A stretch of 64,000 bases of DNA from Streptomyces sp. H27-C3 (GTDB taxonomy: Bacteria; Actinomycetota; Actinomycetes; Streptomycetales; Streptomycetaceae): NCBI RefSeq assembly GCF_030063415.1, contig NZ_JASITA010000007.1, positions 178,529-242,528 on the forward strand. Direction: 5' to 3'. Below are positions 57,571 through 64,000 of the stretch, piece after piece. The notes under the pieces were generated by a model that saw only the letters and a list, made by a program, of their open reading frames with translations, did not search any database and was not told the DNA's origin. Position 1 is the first letter of the stretch. Each line of letters opens with the position of its first letter. Both the position numbers and the translations under genes were made by a program.

Positions 57571-58368
57571 ATGAGCGATGTACTGGAGCTGGTGGACGTA
57601 TCCGTGGTCCGGGACGGACGCGCTCTGGTGGACGACGTCTCCTGGTCGGTCAAGGAAGGCGAGCGCTGGGTGATCCTCGGCCCCAACGGCGCCGGGAAGA
57701 CCACTCTGCTCAACCTCGCCTCCAGCTATCTCTACCCGTCCACCGGCACCGCCCGGATCCTCGGCGAGCAGCTCGGCACCCCGGGCGCCGACGTCTTCGA
57801 CCTCCGGCCCCGCATCGGCATGGCCGGCATCGCCATGGCCGAGAAGCTGCCCAAGCGGCAGACCGTCCTCCAGACGGTGCTCACCGCCGCGTACGGCATG
57901 ACCGCCACCTGGCACGAGAACTACGACGAGGTCGACGAGCAGCGCGCCCGCGCCTTCCTCGACCGCCTCGGCATGACGGACTACCTGGACCGGAAGTTCG
58001 GCACGCTCTCCGAGGGCGAGCGCAAGCGAACGATGATCGCCCGCGCGATGATGACCGACCCCGAACTGCTGCTCCTCGACGAGCCCGCCGCCGGACTCGA
58101 CCTCGGCGGCCGCGAGGACCTCGTACGCCGGCTTGGGCGCCTCGCCCGCGACCCGTACGCCCCCTCCATGATCATGGTCACGCACCATGTCGAGGAGATC
58201 GCCCCCGGCTTCACCCACGTCCTGCTGATCCGGCAGGGCAAGATTCTCGCCGCGGGCCCCATGGAGACCGAACTGACCTCCCGCAACCTCTCGTTGTGCT
58301 TCGGCCTCCCGCTCGTCGTCGAGCGCAGGTCCGACCGCTGGACGGCCCAGGGTCTGCCGCTCAGCTGA
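57571..58368 (+). CDS. Orphan ABC transporter ATP-binding protein
   Basis: 265 residues from ATG 57571 (an earlier in-frame start is possible but has no better ribosome site). Walker A GPNGAGKTT (about 36-44), signature LSEGERKRTMIARAMM, Walker B LLLLDEPAAGLDL, H-loop MVTHHVEEI. The Q-loop region and insertion (ADVFDLRPRIGMAGIAMAEKLPKRQTVLQTVL) resemble the ModF/YlmA-type ATPases. No permease gene is adjacent, so the partner is unknown or it has a non-transport role. Confidence 0.9.
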   Translation: MSDVLELVDVSVVRDGRALVDDVSWSVKEGERWVILGPNGAGKTTLLNLASSYLYPSTGTARILGEQLGTPGADVFDLRPRIGMAGIAMAEKLPKRQTVLQTVLTAAYGMTATWHENYDEVDEQRARAFLDRLGMTDYLDRKFGTLSEGERKRTMIARAMMTDPELLLLDEPAAGLDLGGREDLVRRLGRLARDPYAPSMIMVTHHVEEIAPGFTHVLLIRQGKILAAGPMETELTSRNLSLCFGLPLVVERRSDRWTAQGLPLS

Positions 58369-58418
58369 CCTGCTCTGCGCACTGTCGGCAAGGACCCCCG
58401 CGCACCTACCATGACCAT

Positions 58419-58850
58419 GTGGAAATCGAAGCATGGGTGTGGTGGCTGATCGGCGCGGTAGGGCTGGGGATTCCGCTTGTCCTGACCACGATGCCGGAGT
58501 TCGCAATGCTGTCCGCCGGTGCGGTCGCCGGCGCCGTCACGGCGGGGGTCGGCGGCGGCATGGTCGCCCAAGTGCTGGTCTTTGTCGCCGTATCGGTCGC
58601 GCTCCTCGCGGTGGTACGGCCCATCGCGGCGCGGCACCGCACCGAGCGTCCCCAACTGGCCACGGGAATCGACGCCTTGAAGGGCCGTCAGGCGGTCGTC
58701 CTGGAACGGGTCGACGGCAGCGGTGGGGGCAGAATCAAGCTCGCCGGTGAGATCTGGTCGGCACGGGCACTGGACAACGGCCAGAGCTTCGAACCGGGCG
58801 AGCAGGTCGACGTCATAGAGATCGACGGAGCAACGGCCGTCGTCATGTGA
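58419..58850 (+). CDS. NfeD family membrane protein
   Basis: 143 residues from GTG 58419. Two to three hydrophobic helices (VWWLIGAVGLGIPLV, FAMLSAGAVAGAVTAGVGGGMVAQVLVFVAVSVALLAVV) and a C-terminal OB-fold domain (TGIDALKGRQAVVLERVDGSGGGRIKLAGEIWSARAL). This is the short NfeD1b type, which pairs with SPFH/stomatin proteins. The SPFH gene is next, 148 bases downstream on the same strand. Confidence 0.9.
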   Translation: MEIEAWVWWLIGAVGLGIPLVLTTMPEFAMLSAGAVAGAVTAGVGGGMVAQVLVFVAVSVALLAVVRPIAARHRTERPQLATGIDALKGRQAVVLERVDGSGGGRIKLAGEIWSARALDNGQSFEPGEQVDVIEIDGATAVVM

Positions 58851-58998
58851 GCCGTTGCGCGAGTCCCCATGGGTTCTCGTGCGGGTTCTCAGGTGAGCCG
58901 AACCACCCACGCACCAGGCACCGGTCTGGGAAGATGGATCATCAGATCAACCGGGCCGCACTCTCGAGCAGCACAACACGAAGGGCACGGGGAACGCG

Positions 58999-59928
58999 AT
59001 GTCATCCGTCATCATCGTCCTGATCATCCTGGTGGTGCTGGTCTTCATCGCCCTGATCAAGACGATCCAGGTCATCCCGCAGGCGAGCGCCGCCATCGTG
59101 GAGCGCTTCGGCCGCTACACGCGCACCCTCAACGCAGGCCTGAACATCGTCGTCCCGTTCATCGACTCGATCCGCAACCGGATCGACCTGCGCGAACAGG
59201 TCGTGCCCTTCCCGCCCCAGCCCGTCATCACCCAGGACAACCTGGTCGTGAACATCGACACCGTCATCTACTACCAGGTGACGGACGCCCGCGCCGCGAC
59301 CTACGAAGTCGCCAGCTACATCCAGGCGATCGAGCAGCTCACCGTCACCACCCTGCGCAACATCATCGGTGGCATGGACCTGGAGCGGACCCTCACCTCC
59401 CGCGAGGAGATCAACGCCGCGCTGCGCGGAGTGCTCGACGAGGCCACCGGCAAGTGGGGCATCCGCGTCAACCGCGTCGAGCTCAAGGCGATCGAGCCGC
59501 CCACCTCCATCCAGGACTCGATGGAGAAGCAGATGCGGGCCGACCGCGACAAGCGCGCCGCCATCCTCACCGCCGAAGGCATCCGGCAGTCCGCGATCCT
59601 GACCGCCGAGGGCGAGAAGCAGTCCGCGATCCTGCGCGCCGAAGGTGAGGCCAAGGCCTCCGCACTGCGCGCCGAGGGCGAGGCCCAGGCCATCCGCACG
59701 GTCTTCGAGTCCATCCACGCGGGCGACCCGGACCAGAAGCTCCTCTCCTACCAGTACCTCCAGATGCTCCCCAAGCTCGCCGAGGGCGACGCCAACAAGC
59801 TCTGGATCGTGCCCAGCGAGATCGGCGACGCGCTCAAGGGACTCAGCGGCGCCTTCGGGAACCTCGGCAGCGGCGCGTCCGGCTTCAACACCGGCAAGGA
59901 GCGTCGCGAAGAGCCCCCCATCGACTGA
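58999..59928 (+). CDS. SPFH/stomatin-like membrane protein
   Basis: 309 residues from ATG 58999. One N-terminal helix (VIIVLIILVVLVFIALIKTI), the SPFH domain (about 25-180, ASAAIVERFGRYTRTLNAGLNIVVPFIDSIRNRIDLREQVV) and a coiled-coil region (about 185-240) with repeats of AEGxxxSAILxAEGE. It forms oligomeric scaffolds in membrane microdomains, usually together with NfeD. A 10-bp hairpin follows the gene. Confidence 0.94.
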   Translation: MSSVIIVLIILVVLVFIALIKTIQVIPQASAAIVERFGRYTRTLNAGLNIVVPFIDSIRNRIDLREQVVPFPPQPVITQDNLVVNIDTVIYYQVTDARAATYEVASYIQAIEQLTVTTLRNIIGGMDLERTLTSREEINAALRGVLDEATGKWGIRVNRVELKAIEPPTSIQDSMEKQMRADRDKRAAILTAEGIRQSAILTAEGEKQSAILRAEGEAKASALRAEGEAQAIRTVFESIHAGDPDQKLLSYQYLQMLPKLAEGDANKLWIVPSEIGDALKGLSGAFGNLGSGASGFNTGKERREEPPID

Positions 59929-59948
59929 CATGCGTACGCCGTCGTGCA

Positions 59949-59973
59949 TGATCGGTGCAGCAAGCACCGATCA
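59949..59973. terminator. 10-bp hairpin between SPFH and TSUP genes
   Basis: TGATCGGTGC (59949-59958) pairs with GCACCGATCA (59964-59973) around AGCAA. It follows the SPFH stop by 20 bases and precedes the transporter start by 18 bases, so it may be a terminator or leader element. Confidence 0.6.
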
Positions 59974-59990
59974 CCGACTGGGGGCGCCGC

Positions 59991-60758
59991 GTGACGATCT
60001 GGGAGATGCTCGCCGTCTTCGCCGCGGGCATCGGCGCGGGCGCCATCAACACCGTCGTCGGGTCCGGCACGCTCATCACCTTCCCGGTGCTGCTCGCCAC
60101 CGGCCTGCCCCCGGTCACCGCGACCGTCTCCAACGCCCTCGGCCTGATCCCCGGCTCGATCAGCGGCGCCATCGGCTACCGCAAGGAACTCACCGGCCAG
60201 CGCCGCCGCATCCTGCGCCTGGGCACCGCCTCGGCCATCGGCGGCATCGCCGGAGCCGCGCTGCTCCTCGTACTGCCCCCGACCGCGTTCGAGACGATCG
60301 TCCCGATACTGGTCGGGCTCGCCCTGGTCCTGGTGATCCTCCAGCCCCGCATCACCAAGGCCGTCAAGCGCCGCCGTGAACGCGACGGCTCGCACGCCGA
60401 CCCGGACGGCGGCCCGCTCCTGTTCACCGGACTGCTGTTCGCCAGCGTCTACGGCGGCTACTTCACCGCGGCCCAGGGCATCATCTACGTCGCCCTGATG
60501 GGCATGCTGCTCACCGACACCATGCAGCGCCTCAACGCCACCAAGAACGTCCTCGCAGCCATCGTCAACACCGTCGCCGCGACGTTCTTCCTCTTCGCCG
60601 CGGAATTCGACTGGACGGCGGTGGCCCTCATCGCGATCGGCTCCGCCATGGGCGGCCAGCTCGGCGCCAAGGTCGGCCGACGCCTTCCCCCCACGGCGCT
60701 GCGCGCCCTGATCGTCGTCGTGGGCACCGTCGCGATCGTCCAGCTCCTGCTGCGCTGA
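59991..60758 (+). CDS. TauE/SafE (TSUP) family membrane transporter
   Basis: 255 residues from GTG 59991, chosen because the sequence then begins TIWEMLAVFAAGIGAGAINTVVGSGTLITFP as in the family; an in-frame GTG at 59955 lies inside a hairpin and is less likely. About eight hydrophobic helices with a characteristic duplicated N-terminal repeat (NTVVGSGTLITFP, ...TASAIGGIAGAALLL). TSUP proteins export or import sulfite and organosulfonates; the substrate here is unknown. Confidence 0.9.
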   Translation: MTIWEMLAVFAAGIGAGAINTVVGSGTLITFPVLLATGLPPVTATVSNALGLIPGSISGAIGYRKELTGQRRRILRLGTASAIGGIAGAALLLVLPPTAFETIVPILVGLALVLVILQPRITKAVKRRRERDGSHADPDGGPLLFTGLLFASVYGGYFTAAQGIIYVALMGMLLTDTMQRLNATKNVLAAIVNTVAATFFLFAAEFDWTAVALIAIGSAMGGQLGAKVGRRLPPTALRALIVVVGTVAIVQLLLR

Positions 60759-60810
60759 CACCCGGAAGCCCGCCCTCGTCCCCGAAGGCGGTTCTCCACA
60801 TCACTACCCG

Positions 60811-61314
60811 CTAGGCGGGCTGGGCCAGCCACCCCGGCAGCGCCGACCGCTCGCCCGCACCCAGCGCGAGCAGCATCGCGTCCGCGGGCGACGGCACGAA
60901 CGGCCGCCTCAGCAGCGGCATCGAAGCCTCCTCCGGCGTGCGCGCCGCTTTGCGGTGGTTGTCCAGAGCGCAGGACGCCACCGTGTTCAGCCAGCTGTCC
61001 TCACCACCCTGCGACCGCGGCACGACATGGTCGACGGTCGTCGCCCGCCGCCCGCAGTACGCGCACCGGTGCTGGTCCCGTATCAGCACACCCCGTCTCG
61101 ACCACGGCGCCTGTCTTCGGAAAGGCACCCGCACATACCGGCAGAGCCTGATCACCTGCGGCACCGGAAGCTCCACGGCGGCCGCTCGCATCAGCAGTCC
61201 GGGATGGGCCTGCTCGACGACGGCCTTGTCCTGCAGGACAAGCACCACCGCACGGTTCAGTGTCACTGTCGACAGCGGCTCGAAGCTCGCGTTCAGTACC
61301 AGCGTGTCCCGCAT
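60811..61314 (-). CDS. HNH endonuclease family protein
   Basis: 167 residues from ATG 61314 (upstream in-frame GTGs are possible). Zinc ligands CAYC (84, 87) and CALDNH (115-120), the catalytic histidine in DHVVPR (Asp95-His96) and Asn110 in DSWLN form an HNH module. Such stand-alone HNH proteins are common in actinobacteria; the cellular role is usually unknown. It converges with the TSUP gene. Confidence 0.9.
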   Translation of the reverse strand: MRDTLVLNASFEPLSTVTLNRAVVLVLQDKAVVEQAHPGLLMRAAAVELPVPQVIRLCRYVRVPFRRQAPWSRRGVLIRDQHRCAYCGRRATTVDHVVPRSQGGEDSWLNTVASCALDNHRKAARTPEEASMPLLRRPFVPSPADAMLLALGAGERSALPGWLAQPA

Positions 61315-61396
61315 CTCGCCCACCCTTCCTGCGTCGGCCCACCCCCGGCGGGCTTGGATCAACTCTGGACGGGCGCGTCGAGATGGACAACGTAAT

Positions 61397-61441
61397 AAAA
61401 AAATGCCCGTCCCTGATCTCTTCCAAGACCAGGGACGGGCA
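61397..61441 (-). terminator. Intrinsic terminator with U-tract for the PEBP gene
   Basis: On the minus strand the arm TGCCCGTCCCTG (61441-61430) and its complement CAGGGACGGGCA (61415-61404) form a 12-bp stem followed by seven U residues (61403-61397). A full U-run is unusual for this GC-rich genome. Confidence 0.92.
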
Positions 61442-61457
61442 AACAGAGGATGAACGG

Positions 61458-61994
61458 TCAACTCTGCGCGGGAGCCTCGTACCACGTGACCAACTGGGCA
61501 CGCCCGAGGGTGTGAAAACGCAGATTGAACCCGACCGCGGCGGGCGGGGTGTCCGCGTCCGGCCCGAGCTTCTCGCTGTCCACCGCGTACACGGTGAAGA
61601 CATAACGGTGGTTCTCGCCGGCCGGCGGGGCGGCCCCGCCGAAGTCCTTCGACCCGTAGTCGTTACGAGCCTGCAGGGCGCCGTCGGGAAGTCCCTCGAA
61701 CTTCCCGCTGCCCGCCCCGGCCGGCAGCTCGGTGACCGACGCCGGAATGTCGAAGACAGTCCAGTGCCAGAACCCGCTGCCGGTCGGCGCGTCCGGATCG
61801 AAACACGTCACGGCGAAGCTCTTGGTCCCGGCCGGGAACCCATCCCACCGCAAGTGCGGCGACGTGTTACCGGCCGCGTGGACCTGAGCGTCCTTGAGCA
61901 CCGCACCCTGCGCGACGTCCTCGCTCACCACGGCGAACGAGGGCACCGGCGGATGGAAGTCATGGGGGAGCGGCGCCTTCTTGGCCTCGGACAC
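61458..61994 (-). CDS. YbhB/YbcL family (PEBP) phosphatidylethanolamine-binding protein homologue
   Basis: 178 residues from GTG 61994; the longer frame upstream runs into the Spo0M gene and is rejected. PEBP signatures: [13 protein letters not shown] (about 70-82), [47 protein letters not shown]. The bacterial family binds anionic ligands; physiological partners are unknown. A U-tailed terminator follows. It is separated from Spo0M by 44 bases. Confidence 0.92.
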   Translation of the reverse strand: MSEAKKAPLPHDFHPPVPSFAVVSEDVAQGAVLKDAQVHAAGNTSPHLRWDGFPAGTKSFAVTCFDPDAPTGSGFWHWTVFDIPASVTELPAGAGSGKFEGLPDGALQARNDYGSKDFGGAAPPAGENHRYVFTVYAVDSEKLGPDADTPPAAVGFNLRFHTLGRAQLVTWYEAPAQS

Positions 61995-62038
61995 GTCTGA
62001 ACCTCCGGTTCGGCGTTTCTGCCTGACAGCTTCCGAGC

Positions 62039-62821
62039 CTAGAGCCAGTTGCGCCGACCGCCGACCTGAGCAAGCCACTCGTTGAGGTACGCACTCCAGT
62101 CGGTGCCCTGGAAGTCGTTCAGCCCGACCTTGAAGGCCCGGTAGGAGTCACTGCTCTCGCTGAACAGCCCCGGCTTCTTGTCCATCTCCAGTACGACGTC
62201 CATCTCGCGGTCGTCCGCGACGAAGGTCAGCTCGACCTGGTTCAGCCCGCGGTACTGCTGCGGCGGCAGGAACTCGATCTCCTGGTAGAACGGCAGCCGC
62301 TGACGCGTCCCGCGGATGTGACCGCGCTCCATGTCGGCGCTCTTGAAACGGAAGCCCAGCGCCACGAAGGCGTCCAGAAGGGCCTGCTGCGCCGGCAGCG
62401 GGTGCACATTGATCGGGTCCAGATCACCGGAGTCCACGGCCCGCGCGATCTCCAGCTCGGTCGTCACCCCGATGTTCATCCCGCGCAGCTGCTGGCCGGA
62501 GATGCTCGTGATGGGCGTCTCCCAGGGAATCTCCAGACCGAACGGCACCACATGCACGGCCCCGGCCTTCACCTCGAAGGCGCCACCGAGCCGCTGCTTG
62601 GTGAACTCGATGTCTTGCTTGACCTCCTGGTCGTTGCCCTCGACCTCGACGCGCGCCTGAAGCCCGACCGAGAGGGCGTCGATCTGCTGATCGACCGATC
62701 CACCCTGGATCCGCACCTCGCCCTGCACCACACCACCGGGCACGACGTTCGCCTCGGTGAGCTCCGTCTCCACCGACGCGCCACCGGCACCCAAACTCGC
62801 GAGCAGCTTCTTGAAGCCCAT
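62039..62821 (-). CDS. spo0M: Spo0M family sporulation control protein
   Basis: 260 residues from ATG 62821 (preceded by GGGGAGAGAC). N-terminal arrestin-like domain (1-about 125, [48 protein letters not shown]) and C-terminal domain (about 125-260) with [29 protein letters not shown] sequence and [27 protein letters not shown]. Spo0M affects sporulation in Bacillus; here a developmental role is plausible but unproven. It lies upstream of the PEBP gene on the same strand. Confidence 0.93.
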   Translation of the reverse strand: MGFKKLLASLGAGGASVETELTEANVVPGGVVQGEVRIQGGSVDQQIDALSVGLQARVEVEGNDQEVKQDIEFTKQRLGGAFEVKAGAVHVVPFGLEIPWETPITSISGQQLRGMNIGVTTELEIARAVDSGDLDPINVHPLPAQQALLDAFVALGFRFKSADMERGHIRGTRQRLPFYQEIEFLPPQQYRGLNQVELTFVADDREMDVVLEMDKKPGLFSESSDSYRAFKVGLNDFQGTDWSAYLNEWLAQVGGRRNWL

Positions 62822-62957
62822 GTCTCTCCCCAGATTTTTTGGTACTGACCCCTACAAACGCGAAACGAGCACACCCGGTTCCGCGCCCTCACCCTGGCAA
62901 AGCGGATGTCTCGCGGCCACCTACCCGGGCGGACGAGTTCCACTACGCTCGGAGGGC

Positions 62958-63596
62958 ATGATCACGGATCCAGACCGTACGCCGCTCGCCCGGGGGTTCT
63001 TCGACCGCCCTGTCCTTGAGGTCGCACCCGACCTGCTGGGCCGCACGCTGGTGCGCGACTCCGACGACGGACCGATCGAGCTGCGCCTCACCGAGGTCGA
63101 GGCGTACGACGGACCGCGCGACCCGGGCTCGCACGCGTATCGCGGAAAGACCCGGCGCAACGCATCCATGTTCGGCCCGCCCGGTCATGCGTACGTCTAC
63201 TTCATCTACGGCATGTGGTTCAGCCTCAACCTGGTCTGCGGCCCACCGGACACTGCGAGCGGAGTCCTGCTGCGGGCCGGCGAAGTGACGCGAGGCCATG
63301 ATCTTGTCCGTAAACGACGACTTTCAGCCCAAAAGGACAAGGAACTGGCCAAAGGCCCGGCCCGCCTCGCCACCGGTCTCGACATCGACCGCGGGCTCGA
63401 CGGTACGGACCTGTGCGGCGCGGACTCTGTCCTCTCTGTACTGCACGGCAGCCCCGCGGCGCCTGACCAGGTGCAGAACGGCCCCCGCACCGGAGTCGGC
63501 GGCGACGGTGCCCACCAGCCCTGGCGTTTCTGGATCACCGGGGACCCCACCGTGAGCCCCTTCAGGGCCCACACGCGGCGCCGTCGGGCAACTTGA
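62958..63596 (+). CDS. 3-methyladenine DNA glycosylase (AAG/MPG family)
   Basis: 212 residues from ATG 62958 with GGAGGG upstream; the longer upstream frame overlaps spo0M. Family motifs: [53 protein letters not shown], including the catalytic Glu in EVEAY and the DNA-intercalating Tyr region. The C-terminus ([18 protein letters not shown]) matches. It excises alkylated adenines in base excision repair. It is the last gene before the rRNA promoter region. Confidence 0.94.
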   Translation: MITDPDRTPLARGFFDRPVLEVAPDLLGRTLVRDSDDGPIELRLTEVEAYDGPRDPGSHAYRGKTRRNASMFGPPGHAYVYFIYGMWFSLNLVCGPPDTASGVLLRAGEVTRGHDLVRKRRLSAQKDKELAKGPARLATGLDIDRGLDGTDLCGADSVLSVLHGSPAAPDQVQNGPRTGVGGDGAHQPWRFWITGDPTVSPFRAHTRRRRAT

Positions 63597-64000
63597 CTCC
63601 ACTCTGGCAGCCGCCTAACGTAGCCCGAGCCGCTTGACACGGGCACTGCTGTCGGCACAGCCCCTCGGGCAACCCGAAGCACCCCGAAGCGGCCAACCAC
63701 TACCTACGACTCCCCCTTACGGGTTCGAATTTCGGCGCGCCCGAATTCAGACCCCGCAGCTCGATTATGAGCCGCAAGGGATATCGGCTAAAGTAGTGAA
63801 CACGCCGAAAGGCAAAGGCCCTCCAACGGTCACTGGAAACAAAATCCGAATCGGAAACGAAGCGGAAAACGGATCTGGTAGAGTCGGAAACACGAAATAC
63901 CGAAGGGAAGCGCCCGGAGGGCCCCGTGAAAAGGGACCAAAGGAAGCGTCCGTTCCTTGAGAACTCAACAGCGTGCCAAAAGTCAACGCCAAATGTTGAT
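63597..64000 (+). promoter_or_regulatory. rRNA operon promoter and leader region (16S gene lies beyond the window)
   Basis: No protein gene is credible here; one 108-codon open frame is rejected. Two TANNNT-type -10 elements are visible, TAAAGT (63789-63794) and TAGAGT (63879-63884). The second is followed by CGGAAACACGAAATACCGAA and AAGCGCCCGG, the usual start of Streptomyces rRNA leaders. Then comes the conserved CCTTGAGAACTCAACAGCGTGCC (63956 onward) and GTTGAT close to the right edge. Matching -35 boxes are weak. The base composition is noticeably lower in GC than the rest. The 16S rRNA gene should begin just outside the window. Confidence 0.8.

Noticed and set aside
63634..63960. 108-codon open frame in the rRNA leader
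   Set aside because: It overlaps the promoter elements and conserved leader sequence and has no family resemblance.

Overview
The window is a stretch of a Streptomyces chromosome, or that of a very close relative. It is extremely GC-rich, with G or C at nearly every third codon position and many GTG and some TTG starts. It carries lineage markers: two chaplins, a Spo0M protein, a streptophobe-type membrane protein, a nucleopolyhedrovirus-P10-type protein and an Asp23/AmaP cassette. From memory, the order chaplin - two-component system - serB - fabI/fabG - tldD/tldE - tyrS - moaA - acetate symporter - subtilisins resembles the S. coelicolor region that contains chpE. No phage, insertion sequence, CRISPR array or tRNA was seen. 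The right edge runs into the leader of a ribosomal RNA operon whose 16S gene begins beyond the window.

Layout. 1-5.8 kb: the end of an ABC-F ATPase, a small HTH protein, an enoyl-CoA hydratase, and a five-gene Asp23/AmaP envelope-stress cassette beside a P10-type gene. 5.8-11.3 kb (minus strand): an atypical SDR, a GH15 glucosidase/trehalase-like enzyme, SURF1, a cysteine-rich zinc-ribbon protein, a DEDDh exonuclease with a BRCT domain, and a TetR regulator. 11.4-15.8 kb (plus): acetoacetate-decarboxylase-fold protein, SDR and two coupled ACMSD-type amidohydrolases, facing the TetR gene across a perfect palindrome. 15.8-18.4 kb: VIT/CCC1 transporter, sterol-desaturase-family protein, lysoplasmalogenase. 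18.5-21.6 kb: two tandem secreted subtilisins. 21.9-26.4 kb: DUF485 plus acetate symporter, moaA, small proteins, and a GlsB/YeaQ protein ending in a perfect 33-bp inverted repeat. 26.5-30.7 kb: tyrS and a TldE/TldD pair. 30.9-32.4 kb: fabG-fabI.

32.5-41.8 kb is the most distinctive region. It is a minus-strand catabolic island: UbiD decarboxylase, Asp/Glu-racemase-fold protein, amidohydrolase, an unaccompanied molybdenum hydroxylase large subunit, FCD-type GntR regulator, NCS2 nucleobase permease and an ATZ/TRZ-type aminohydrolase. Two copies of one 10-bp motif precede the regulator gene and the distal aminohydrolase gene. The content suggests uptake and breakdown of an N-heterocycle, substrate unknown. 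This is the best candidate here for an undescribed pathway.

42-49 kb: a small secreted protein, a FadR-type regulator divergent from a CynX/NimT MFS transporter that is fused in frame to a short membrane peptide, then SixA, SerB and a streptophobe. 49-56.6 kb: an FHA-FHA-ABC exporter, a secreted transglycosylase-like protein, a QueA homologue, a GAF kinase/LuxR response regulator pair, and two cysteine-free chaplins. 56.6-63.6 kb: a conserved hypothetical protein, an orphan ABC ATPase, NfeD plus SPFH protein, TSUP transporter, HNH protein, PEBP protein with a U-tailed terminator, Spo0M and a 3-methyladenine glycosylase. The last 400 bases are the rRNA promoter/leader. Most operon boundaries are marked by strong GC-rich hairpins, which are listed individually.
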